Positions 24,601 through 35,901 of a stretch of 64,000 nt of DNA are shown here, piece after piece. Where the stretch lies: assembly GCA_944548615.1 (NCBI GenBank), contig OX155952.1, positions 26,051,224 through 26,115,223 of the forward strand. The letters run 5' to 3'. The DNA comes from Micropterix aruncella. Its lineage: Eukaryota; Arthropoda; Insecta; Lepidoptera; Micropterigidae. The translations under genes were made by a program, and so were the position numbers. Below the pieces are notes generated by a model. It was not told where the DNA came from. It made no database searches and saw only the letters and a list, made by a program, of their open reading frames with translations. Each line of letters begins with the position of its first letter. The first letter of the stretch is position 1.

Positions 24601-24969
24601 ATCAACCCCTAATGTATCTCGTAAGTCTTGATTTTTTTCAAGCAAAGGTAGGTACTTAATTACCATGTGAAATTTTGTTTTTTTTTATTTTTACCAACAT
24701 GCTGCGACGGGATACAAACAAATGACTCTTATTTTAAAAAAAACAAAAGAAAATCCGTTTTTGTTTTTTAGAACATAATAACATATTAGCTGCCTATCAG
24801 TATTTATTTTTATATGATTGCAATGAATTTGTAACTCATTGTCTCTTTTTTTGAACGCCCCACTCGAATATAAAACTGCTTTATATATTGCAGTGAACAC
24901 TACACAAATAAACACTATATGCTGGCATAGCAATCATGTTAATTTTTCGACCTGTCGCTTTGGTATTAA

Positions 24970-25273
24970 CCCTTGGAGTAAATGGGTATTTTCATGGATG
25001 CATCTGTCTCTTTTGCAGGATTTTCGGCGACATCGACTTAAAGTACTATAACTACGAAACTACTACACCAATCATAAAAAGAACAACTGCACAATGATTG
25101 CATTGAAATTTCGAATATAGAATATTGAAATATCATTTTGTAAAACAATTAGATAATTATGAATAAATATGAGAACGTCAAAGAAGTGAAAAAACGCGGA
25201 ACCAGATCTGGTCGTATCATATTCAACGGATAATTGTTTCAGAACCAGATTTGGTCGTATCATACTCAACGGG
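24970..25273. mobile_element. TTAA-flanked MITE family C, copy 2
   Basis: A 304-bp element with TTAA at 24966-24969 and 25274-25277 and the same CCCTTGGAGTA end. It differs from copy 1 at only a handful of bases, so the family moved recently. Confidence 0.9.
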
Positions 25274-25340
25274 TTAAGAGACCATCGATATATCATCCCC
25301 TAGATGGGTCATTCGCGCTTGAAAATCACCCCTTCAAAAC

Positions 25341-25565
25341 CACAACTGAAAGCCGGCCAGTAGTAGTTTGGTCGCAGTCCGCTAGCAGACAGCCGACCGG
25401 AAACGGTCGGCTGTCTGCCAGCGGACTGCCGACCGTTTCCAGGGTGAGAGCTGCTGCGAAGAATATTGGCGTGCTGTTCTCTCGCCTACTTTTCAATTTA
25501 TTCTCTCTCTCTGTCACATGTTTTACGAGCAAAGGGTATGAAGCCAACTTATTTGTATCTAGCTA
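25341..25565. repeat. Palindromic repeat with long perfect-type hairpin
   Basis: At about 25376-25431 two 26-base arms (starting gcagtccgct) are inverted copies with one mismatch around a GAAA loop. The flanking ctctctctgtcacatgttt segment is shared with 9190-9215, so it belongs to a dispersed family. No coding capacity. Confidence 0.8.
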
Positions 25566-25569
25566 ATAT

Positions 25570-27050
25570 ATTGATGTAAGAGACTCATTGAGCAAACATA
25601 TTTAAATTGATTAAGACCATAAATCTTTATCAATTAAGTAATCTTCTAATTTATAATATGCTTTTTTACATACTGCGTTTGTAATAGAAGACTTTAATTG
25701 TTTACCTGGTAAATTAAACTAATAGCAATTTATTTGGTCATTTATAATAACATTGATAATGAATGGTTTTTTTAAGTAAAGGACTAATTGATTTAAAAAA
25801 AAACATTATTTACCAATTATAATAAATCAAGTAGGTATATATCAATGCTATTAGGTATCCATATTATAAAGGTTATTTAAAACATGGACATGGAGGTGAT
25901 AAACCTATCACCCACCCAAGTCGTTTCCTAAAAGCCGATGATTCGTGTGCGTTATCTATTATTTTTGATGTTATTTATTCTCGGATTCGCAATGACATCT
26001 TCCTTTCTTGGTGCTTCCTACCAAACTTCGGAATTATATTACTTATATAGCCTAAAACTGAATCTAAGTATGTAATTACATAAAATATTCTATTTCAAGA
26101 TCCAGCGTTAAGAATGTTGGTTCACTTTGTGACAAAAATACTTGTTTTACCACGTTTGTGTTCTTGGTTGTGCCAGAATAGTTTAGGAAAGTTTTAATAT
26201 TATGTGAAGTTTTAATAAAATTGAACCATACAAATTGAGCAAAACCATACAAATTGAGCTCTTGTCGCTATTTTTTTTCCGAATACTTGTTAATTCTTCC
26301 TAGTGGTTAATTTATTTTGTTATTTATCGAGTCTTCCGTGGGAAGGATTTATTAAAATATTGAATATTTAAAAAAAATGCTGTTGAAAATGTTATGACAA
26401 TTTTCACTTTTTGAAATTTTCCAGCTCTATAGACGATCTCATCTCTACCTACATATTATAAAATGCAACCAACATCTCCTGTCGCTCTTTGTTTTAGAGT
26501 GATTTAATACTAATTGCTTTTTGAGTGATTTATTACTAATTGCTTTTTGAGTGATTTATTACTAATTGAGACATGCTGAATCGAATGGCATCAAAATAAA
26601 ATGTATATTTTTTTCAAATTGTTTGTTTGCCTCCAAGTATCCAGTATCTCCGAAACTAATGGACAAATTTAGATGTGACTCTTTTTTGCAAATTGTGTAT
26701 TCTTGAGTATTCTCATCTATTATAGGCCAGTTAGTATCAGTGGTTCCCAAGTTATACTCAAATATCAGATTTTTCATAGTGAATAATACATATCTAGTTC
26801 GAAGGCTGAAGGCCCACGAAGGCTGCAGGCATGAGCACTAGGAAGAGATGCTGAAAGAAGAACCGATTTGTGAAAGGTAGAGAACGCACCGCACCGATGG
26901 CACTGGCCTACAGCTAGTTGAATTTAAATACAATTTTTACAAAATCTATCTAAGACAATATATAAATAATACAATAAAATACAAAAAAAACAATCGGTAT
27001 TTATTAGGTATTGCTACCAGTTATACATTAATGATTTTTTTAACGTCCCC
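25570..27050. other. Intergenic stretch with short tandem repeat
   Basis: Lies upstream of ewg and may include part of its 5' region. About 26496-26574 holds three copies of a 26-27-base unit (gagtgatttattactaattg plus T run). Otherwise nothing was recognised. Confidence 0.6.
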
Positions 27051-27300
27051 CCTACTGTATTTCCCTCTAATTCCGAAACTGCAATAATCTTTTGTCGGAC
27101 TCATTGAATAAGAACGATATAGGCGTTTAAAGAGGTGTCAAACACCTACTTTTCGGTAGGTTAAGTTAGTTTTTTAAACCATTAAAAAACACTAAGTATA
27201 TGGCAGTAGGTTAGATATGTTTTTTTAAAACCACCATAAAAAACATGTTTAAAAAAAACTACACCATTTTTATTAGATTTAGCATTAAAATGATCGAATT
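27050..27300 (-). repeat. Dispersed repeat R1, copy 3
   Basis: The minus strand carries both AACCTAC blocks, the taaaaaac spacer and attattgcag. It ends near ctaaatctaa/gcattaaaatgatcg, like the starts of copies 1 and 4. Confidence 0.75.
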
Positions 27301-27734
27301 TAGTAGTGTTTTTTTTAATTTAAAAAAGGCGAGATAGCGATACCTTATATATTCCAAACAATCAAACAAATTCTAACTAAGCGCTTTTACAACCTGATTT
27401 ACAACATTATGGGATTGACTTTTCTATTCTACTAACTATACATATCGACCCTTTGCGGAACACTTGTCGTAAAAGCCATTTTGGCCAAAATCACTTTTTG
27501 ATGCAGTCTTACTCAGTTTTGCGAGCTCTATCGATCTGTATATTTAGAGTTGTCATATTCCCATAAAAATGTCTTTTACTGCACAGAAAATTTTGTAGCC
27601 TAAACACGTATTTCTTAAAAATAATGCTGTAAAAACATTCCAAATAAAAGTAGTTGCTGTAAACACCGAATATTTACTGCGTGGCCGATACAACGTATGT
27701 TCTATAAAATATTTCAATTTTTTTTTCATAACAA

Positions 27735-30654
27735 TTGTCGAAAAGGATGGCAAAATTTGGAAATGGCTTTTACAACCTTAGGATCAGACACAATCTTTTC
27801 ATTTATTCTGCAGACATTGGTTGTAAAAACCAAAACACGCGTATGATTGTTTTACAACGTAGCTTAGCTATGATTGTTTTACTAGTAGCTATGGTGAAGG
27901 TACCTATAGTATATTGTTTACGTAGTAAACACCTGCGCTGGAGCGCGGCTCGCGGCATATCGTCCGCTTGCTTGGAGGTGCAGCAGTTTAATTGCCGGGA
28001 TCGATATCCATTGCAAAACATTGAGATAAACAAGAAAAAGAAACGACAAAATTTGAAAAAGTTGAACAAGAAACAGAGAGATGAGGGGAAACAATATTCA
28101 ACAGGAAAGGGGAAAATTATCGAAGAAAAATCTACGCAGATTAAACCGTGTATTCCAGAGAAGTGTAATCGAGGTTGTTACGAAATAAGCGACGAGAGAC
28201 GAACCTCCATTTTTTCATTTTTCTGGAAACTTGATGTTCAACGGCGACGTGATTGGCTAGTTCGCTCTGTACATGCAGGACCTATTAGGCGTAAAACAAC
28301 GGATTCTATCAAACGAAATCTTACCTACGATTATTTTATAAATGATGTTGAAGATCATAGGAAGGTATGCCAAAAATGTTTATTGAAAACTTTAGACATA
28401 ACGCAGAGACTTTTGCTGTACACTTTATCTAATTAAAAGGAAGGTATGTCACAAGAAGAAAAGAGAACGCGAAGTGCTCCTAACAAATATTTAGAATCAG
28501 ATAAAATCTATGTACGTACGTTTATTGAGAAACTTCCTGCATGCCCGTCACATTACAACAGAAAGAAATCCAAACGTATGTATCTGCAGCATGAATTGAA
28601 AAATCTGTCCAAATTATTCAGGATTGTAAACTAAACAACCAAAAGGCTGTGAGTGAAACCATCTTCCGAAAGATTTTTAATGGAGATTATGACCTTGGTT
28701 TCCACATCCCAGAGAGGATAAATGTACATTATGTACTAAAGCAGAGACTTTTGGAAATGAAATGACTGAAACTGATAAAGAAAAATGGAAGAAACACCTA
28801 GAAGAGAAAGAAGCCATGTATAGCCGATTCAAAGCTCATCAAACTTTGAATGATGTTGATACTCTGACTTGTAGTTTTGACTTACAGAAGGTTCTCAATA
28901 CACCCTTTGGGGAAAGCATGCTTTTATATTATTCCCGGAAATACGCAGTATATAATTTCACCGTTTATTAGAGTATCACACAAAATGTTTCCTGTTTTGC
29001 CTGGGGTGAGTGTGATGGCAAACGAGGCGGCATTGAGATTGCATCTTGTTTGTATTTGTATTTAAAAGAACTTGATAAAAAAGGGTGTAAAAACGCTCTC
29101 TTATACTGTGATTCGTGCACGGGACAAAATTAGAAATAAAGTCGTTTTATCCGTCTTTAATTACTTTTTACATACCTCGAACAATCTTCAAGTGCTTCGG
29201 ATCAATTACTTGCTACCTGGACATACGTAGATGCCTGCCGATTATGTACACCTATGAAAAGTATATTGAGGACATGCAGTTCCACGCTTCAATATCTAAT
29301 GCAATGCTTTAGCTAAGTTTAGGAACTAGAACTCGTTTGTTTCGTAAAAACCAATAATCCCACAATTTTGGAATAAGTATGATTTTTTTATTGACTATTT
29401 AGAGCAACTTGGGTTGTTGACTACAGCGGGCGAGCCCGTCTCCTCAGGAAGTTTTAACGATTAGTCGTTCTATCTCCCTGGAGTGAGGGCAGAAGACTTG
29501 AGGACAAAACAGTCCACCGTCTAGCTACGCCACAAGTCCGTAATATTATTAATAAAAAAGATAGGTCGATAATGGGACACCGACTTTGACGAGATCATCG
29601 CCATCATTTACACAGGGCTATCCTGCCTACCGCTACACCGGCTCACCGAGCACTTGCCGGGTACACAGTATAATAACACCCAGTAAGTTCACTCAAGAGC
29701 TACAAGGCAATGCGCGAAGACGGCGCGACGGAAGTGGGGCGAGGGGTAAGTTATGTCGCGTCCTTAGGCCCTTAGTTACGGCGCTGTGGGCTGTGAACGC
29801 TGTGGGCGCAGTTTGTGTAGGCGTGCAGATGTGCAGATTTATGAGCCGATGCCATATGGTATTCTCAGAACAAAACGGTGGCATCTGCGTCGCCGGGGCA
29901 CCGTAAATGTGGCCGGGACGATGCTTCAAGAAAAAGACGAGTATTCATATTAGGATTAATGCTAGCCCTTAAGATTCCTGACGAGCCCTTAAGATTCCGA
30001 GACTTAAGCCGAAGTAAAAAAACTTATTGTGTGGAGTCCGTCACAATGGCCGTCATATTTTGAAAGTGCAAGAAAAAGTCGTAGACCTTATTCAGTTACT
30101 TGTATGGAGCACACAGACTTCATTGATTGGGAGGAGCTCGCGACGAAAACCTTTACCATTGATTTTATACACTATAAAATCAATGCCTTTACCAAAGAGA
30201 CAGTAAAAAACTTAAAATTCAAAGATATTCGAGTAGCTACGGTAAAAAAAAGAATTTGAATCAAATGGAAATTAAATATTCTATGAAGGAAGAAGCATTG
30301 AGCGAAAAAGTTTTGCTTTTCCAAAACGTGCAGAAGAAAGTAAAGGGGAAAGGTAAAGGCAAAGGGAGAGGAAAAAAGATAGAAGGGATTGATGAAAGCC
30401 ATGAAATAGAGTACCAGAAAGTGCTAAACAGCTTCAACTTAGCTCCAAAGTATTCCAAAAAACTGTCCATATCTGATTCTAAGTATTTGGATTTGAAGAA
30501 ATTGTGTTCGAATGGAACAATTCTTAAATTGTTCCACAGAGAGTTTCAGGAAATGCCCTATGATGGCAAAATCAGTGATGCACTAGTTAAAACAGATGAA
30601 GAAGATGAGGTTACATCGGAGGTTGTGGAGGAGATTGTGAATAGATATCTATAA
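27735..30654 (+). pseudogene. Transposase-like gene of the 3.8-kb element, broken
   Basis: Successive frames give one protein: 27735-28436 (basic region, then CIPEKCNRGCYEISDERR and VCQKCLLKTLDITQR), 28446-28634 (SHYNRKKSKRMYL), then LGFHIP...CTLC, 28762-28971 (DVDTLTCSFDLQKVL), a frame with GIEIASCLYLYLKEL and ALLYCDSCTGQN, and 30029-30654 (PSQWPSYFESARKS, later APKYSKKLSISDSKYLDLKKLC). This order matches a multicopy insect protein type regarded as a transposon product, with acidic residues in FDLQ and YCDSCTGQ in catalytic-like contexts. Stops, frameshifts and the nested insertion destroy it. I do not know an agreed family name. Confidence 0.65.
29405..29900. mobile_element. GC-rich repeat (family G) nested in the 3.8-kb element
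   Basis: Begins with the same segment as 50330-50460: a gcgagcccgtc/cctcaggaagtttt block, tctccctggagtgag, gcagaagacttg and cagtccaccgtctag. Its base composition contrasts with the AT-rich host element. It interrupts the transposase gene between the CDSCTGQN region and the C-terminal part. The class is unknown. Confidence 0.65.
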
Positions 30655-31273
30655 CCTCCGCCTCAATCTCCGATGTCACTCCAGAGCTCCAATCAAAGTC
30701 ATACTTGATTTTAAGTTGCTCCAGTTGACGTTGCTAAACATACTTCAATTATAACACCACTGGATACTATTTTTGTTGCTAATTGTATTTTATTATTCTA
30801 AAATAATAGTTTTTCTAAGAGATAAATAGTGCATTACATCATTTGCTCCTAGATTATACGTTCTAACTGGAAGAAACCTAATTATATTGTATTCATTTAC
30901 AACAATAAAGTCTCGTTTTTCTATGGAACCCTGTCTTTTACTACACAATTAGCAGGCTATTTTTATTACATACATGTATTTTACAACAAACGTCTCAGTA
31001 TTTCATGAAACTATTTTTGTCGTAATAACCAATTAACATGAAATTTTATGTAGTAAAAGCCACACTAACTCCTAAACTATAACACGCACTCTTTTCTGGT
31101 TTACATCAAATAAAAGTACTCAAAATTTTATGAAAATATTTCACAGATATATCAATATAACTATAAAAACCATAAAAATACAATAAAAAACACGTGTACT
31201 TTTTTGTTTTTTGCCCCTCCTGTAAAGTAGCGTTTTGGCTTTTACGACAAGTGTTCCGCAAAGGGTCGATATG

Positions 31274-32439
31274 TTTACTTGATCAGCGCTACTAACTAGG
31301 AAATATAATGTACAAGTAAGTATATGCCCCATTATGTATAAGAATTGTAGATGTCAAAGTATGTGCATTTTGTCAATAATTTATAATTAGGTAGGTATGT
31401 AAACAAATCCTATTTAATTATAAATGTAACAATAAATGTAAACAAATCCAACTGAAATGTCATCCCGATCCCATACAGAAATATGATTTGCGACGCTATC
31501 GGTTGGGTAACAATGGACATTCAGCAAAAATCAATAAAATCCCTATCCATTTGCGATTCGTGTACCTAACGCATAGCAACGGGACAAAAAAGGCTTCAGC
31601 CATTCGAAAACCGCGCAAATCCGCATGAATATATTAGTAGAGGGTTTTGTTATGACAACTACGGCAGAACCTAGATGGAATACGACGATGAGCTCAAATA
31701 TGATTCATCTTGCGCCAAAACTTTGGTTTAATTTTTTTTTCATTGACAGGAATATAAACAAACGGGGTTGACAGCGGCGCGGGCGCTCGGCTGGCTGGGG
31801 AAAATTGGAAACGGACATTGCTCGCAAATTGTAAAAGGTCGCGCATCCGAGCAGGCCCAGTTAAAATTCAGACTACGGCTGCGTACGCACCTGCGTGCAT
31901 TGAAAGCCATTTTGCCTCGCTGCTGAATCCTGCGCTGCACACCACGAATGCACCACGGCGTCCGGCGATTGCACTTTTCACAATTTCCACACTAACCGGC
32001 CCATAGTCGGCGGGGAACGAGCGTCGCCTTGTTCAACGCGAAATACTCGCAATCCTCCATTAATATCGATCGGCAGAAGCTAAAGGGGAAATTCATAACG
32101 CGAGCAGCCATATCCAACGGGGCCTGCGCACTTCGAGCAACCAAACGTCAAACGAACGTTTGGCGGCAAAATTTGAATTTCGAACGGAAACAAAATTATA
32201 TGTATGCAAATAAGCAAATAAAACCATCCTCCAAAATTGAAACTTTAGCGTAGAGTCCGACCGAATTCGAAGCGAAAAAAGGAGTTTCGGCGGTTTATCG
32301 TTTCGGCAACTATGTTTTCGGTACCGAAAACAAAGAAAAAGTATTTTATTCTACAAAATCCCCATATTCCAGTTCTAGGAGTTATTGCAGTATAGGAACC
32401 TTTCTCAGAAATCGAAAAAATAAAGAAATACTACTAGAT
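31274..32439. other. Gene-free stretch with CpG-rich block
   Basis: About 31740-32170 is much richer in CpG than its surroundings and has no convincing reading frame. Given its place upstream of ewg on the same strand, it could be an ewg promoter or untranslated first exon. That is an inference only; the rest is featureless. Confidence 0.35.
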
Positions 32440-32780
32440 TCGATCATTGTAATGCTAAATGTGAAAGAAAAAAGCTTCTGACGCGTAAAATTTTAGGACT
32501 AAATTTACATACAAAAAAAAAGTTTTTTTAAACTCAGTTTTTAAGGTTGTTTTAAAAAACCTTATCTAACCGACCGCCAAATAGGTGTTTATGTATTATT
32601 TAAAATAAAAAAAAAAACTTAACCTACCGAAATGTATGGGTTTGGCGCTTTTTTGAATTTCTAAATCTCGCTTATTTATTGAGACCGAATAAATATTATT
32701 GCAGATTCGGAATCAGCGTATAGTCTGGTGACGTTAAAAAATCAACAATCTAGAAGAGGTTCCTATACTGCAATAATACC
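32440..32780 (+). repeat. Dispersed repeat R1, copy 4
   Basis: Carries a start like taatgctaaat, two AACC-ACCG blocks, cttatttattgagaccgaat, attattgcag and gaatcagcg. It is a full-length-like copy for comparing the family. Confidence 0.75.
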
Positions 32781-32789
32781 CAGTTCTAC

Positions 32790-33960
32790 ACTACACTACA
32801 CGAGCGTTGAGCGGCTCGGTAAAAATGTAGGTAAAATATCGCGAATATTGTTATTCGCGATGGCGCAGTGCGTTCAACGCTTTTTGAATATTTTTTTAAA
32901 AAGGAAATTATTAAAAAAAACGAAAATAACATGTTTTTTGTTTTATCAAAAAAAAAAGTTTTTTTCTCACCTATAATAATTTTACCTATATAATAGGGGA
33001 GGATGCCGAAGGAAAGCTTCTCTTGCAATATGCAGTTATTGGATTTCGATTATTATTACCCATTTATGGTAGGTATAATTTACCTAACGTTTGTTTGTTA
33101 TGATTTTATTAATAAAAGTTCTGCAAGTTAATAGAAATTGTTCATTTCTGATATGAAAATGCGATTTTCTTTACTTTGAGTTATAAAATAGTATACTTTT
33201 TTGGTTTTCTGTCTAAAACGAATAAATTCGGTTTCAGCCGAAAAAATAAAAGGGTTTTCGGTCTGACTTATATGTCAGGGTCGCGATTTATAATTGCAAA
33301 ATAAAACTAAACTACAATTAAAGACATATTTTTATACTATGGTAAGTATTTATGCCTTTTGTTTCCTTTGTGATAAAAATTTCAATACAAATGATTTCTC
33401 TGTGGAAAAGACCAAAATATGTTTGGTTCTGTAGTCTTTAGTTATCAAAGAATCTCTAAATAACAGCAGAAAGAAACGAACCATTTCGTATGGTTCCAAT
33501 GTGGGGGTTATAAATAATATAAAAAAGTAGAAAGGAACCACTTTTTAGGGGTATCCACTAAAACCCATAATACACAATATCAAAAACCAATGAATAAATA
33601 TTTGCAATAAAGCTTCACCATCGAAACGTTTAAATCTATTTGAAGGGTTACGGGGAAGAATGATCTATGTCAAGACGCTCTTTTTCCGTGAGGTATAAAT
33701 TTAAGAAAATGTAATAATTTCAGAATTACTATTTGGCTTACAGACAAGATATATATTTTTGTCAAATAAATCCTGGCTAAAAGGTCATATTTATGGGCAG
33801 TACATTTTTAAAATGGAATTTCCAAAAGGTGACATTGATCATTCTTCTTCGTAACCCTTCATTTATCTCAGGAGTTCCTTTCAGATGGTTCCGCTCTGCT
33901 TATTTATGTCCATTTTAAAATTCCTTGGAGATTTTCGCGCTCCCCCTCCGATGTTCTGGA
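32790..33960. other. Gene-free AT-rich stretch
   Basis: Contains only short frames of low complexity. Nothing was recognised. Confidence 0.5.
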
Positions 33961-33967
33961 GGATAAT

Positions 33968-34691
33968 CTTTTTTTTTTTTTTTCAATTCTTTATTGAGAA
34001 ATCACACAGTATTACAGTAATAATATTTTTTTAAATGTATGCAGATTTACAACAAATAAAACCGGTTACGGATTTCAATAAAATTACATAAATTACGTTT
34101 TTTTTTAACTACTTAATAAAACTAACGTACCTTCAATTTATTTTTTTTCAATTTTAGAAGTACATAAGAGTCGAGTATGCAGGGTGTGTGTATGTGTTTG
34201 TGGGAGTGTGTTGAGCGTGTAAGTGTGGAGTGTGAGCGGGTATGATATTAGTAATGGCGTATATAAAATATAATAATAATAATAATAATCAATAAAAATA
34301 GCTAAAAACCAAGTCAGCGTATTGTATCGGTTAGGGTTTGATTTACGGAGTATTTGTAAGTGATTATGGAATTATTAAACAAATCAATACCATTTAAATG
34401 GGTATTATAAAGCTCACAACAGCGTGTGAGTACTCCATTCCTTGATGCATTAGTTTTAAAGCGCGGCAATCGAAACAGGTCAAATTGGCGTGTGGTCCTC
34501 ATTGGGGCGTTAATATTGATCGCTCCCACCAGGTCAGAGCAATCGAATATACCGTTCATTATTTTATAGAGGCACAGAGCATCATTCAAGTTGCGCCGAT
34601 AACATAGCGAATTTATTTTAAATAGTAATCTTGTACCATTGATGCTGGTACCAGAGGATGTACCATTGAGGATGTACCAGAGATGCTGCAA
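33968..34691 (-). mobile_element. Poly(A)-tailed, 5'-truncated non-LTR retrotransposon
   Basis: The minus-strand frame 34691-34314 reads TRLLFKINSLCYRRNLNDAL, then a segment around MRTTRQFDLFRLPRFKTNASRN, the conserved region after the reverse transcriptase of jockey/CR1-type elements. A 330-base 3' untranslated region follows, with an AATAAA near 33994 and a poly(A) run (33968-33984) on that strand. The tail marks it as a reverse-transcribed insertion. Confidence 0.85.
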
Positions 34692-34699
34692 ATCCCTGT

Positions 34700-35901
34700 T
34701 TTATCTTTCTAAAGATCTATGTCTCTCTAGGTAAATAATCAGCTCAATTTATTTATTACCAAGTCATCAATCGGTGGATCCTTAAAACACAATAGCGAAA
34801 TAGACCTGTAGTGACACATGATGAACAATGCATCACTAAACTCAGCAGACATTTTTAATTCCAAGATTCAATTGACGTCATTAAACCAGCAAAATTGGCT
34901 AATTGCCCGATGACTAAGAGCATTCAAAGAAGTGATAATTTCGTTTTAAATGTCTTTTGTACGATGCAAATAATTAATGTATGAAAACAGCATCTTCCAA
35001 GTTTGACCACAATCCCCCACCTAGCACAAAAAACACCCGTTTTATGGATATATAAACGCGTACATTTAGCTTATTACCACAGCTTTTTAAATAATTAAAT
35101 GGTCTGATTAACACTGTGTTTATTCTACCATATGTACACGGAGGAAACAAGACTTCCACAACCGTTGGGCTCTGATCATATCGACAACGCATGACATCAG
35201 ATATCCCACAGACCCTAAGCTGAATTAATCTGAAGAGTATGGAGAAAGGGTAGATCTTTAATAACATGGTAGACCTTTCTGTCTGGCTCTTTAACAACCG
35301 TCCCGGTAAACTAATCGTTAACGCATACATCAAAATGTTGTAGTCTCCTCCCCAATAAATAATAGGAACTGTCGCTAATATTTTTTTCTTTAGTAATATT
35401 TTTATTAATCACAAACCTCATGGTAATCACAAACGAATATATTTTTTCACACAGACATGATTGTTTTCAGAGTTATAAATAAACAGAAATAAAAACGTAT
35501 TTTCCATTAGAAGTTTCTTCGAAAGATATTACCTAGTTCCAGTAAAAGCTATTCCAGGTAAATAATAAGCTAGACCGATATTAGATATTAGTTATTTCCA
35601 GGTAAATAAAAATAGTGGACAAAAGCAAAATAATTATTGCAAAGATACAACAGTCAAGCAAAGTGATAATCATAAATTAACTAACTTACAATAAAACAAA
35701 AAAAACAGTAACATCGTAACCTAATCAGTCAATTGACACACAATCATCATACAAAAACAGACTGATATCTTACATTTTCAACGGATTTTGGGTATTGTTT
35801 TGTAATCACGTCAAGCCGATGACTAGGATAAGTAGTTAAAATAGGCTTTCTATACTGGTTCATATATTGCACCTCGTGAAGACTGCGTGTCGGTCCATGT
35901 T
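34700..35901. other. Gene-free stretch downstream of the ewg paralogue
   Basis: A 119-codon minus-strand frame at 34974-35333 has no recognisable similarity. The right part should hold the 3' untranslated region of the ewg paralogue. No confident poly(A) signal was chosen. Confidence 0.45.

Larger units (their letters stand above)
27446..31268 (+). mobile_element. 3.8-kb DDE-type DNA transposon with 33-bp terminal repeats
   Basis: Perfect inverted ends begin CGACCCTTTGCGGAAC and run on into CTTGTCGTAAAAGCC (27446-27478 and 31236-31268). Flanking ATAT at 27442-27445 and 31269-31272 may be a 4-bp target duplication. It encloses remains of one large gene (27735-30654) and a nested GC-rich insertion (29405-29900). 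Many short TTTTAC / GTAAAA motifs lie near both ends, as expected for transposase binding sites. The superfamily is uncertain. Confidence 0.85.

Noticed and set aside
34974..35333. Minus-strand 119-codon frame as a gene
   Set aside because: No family resemblance, no splice or promoter support, and it lies in AT-rich DNA next to a retrotransposon.
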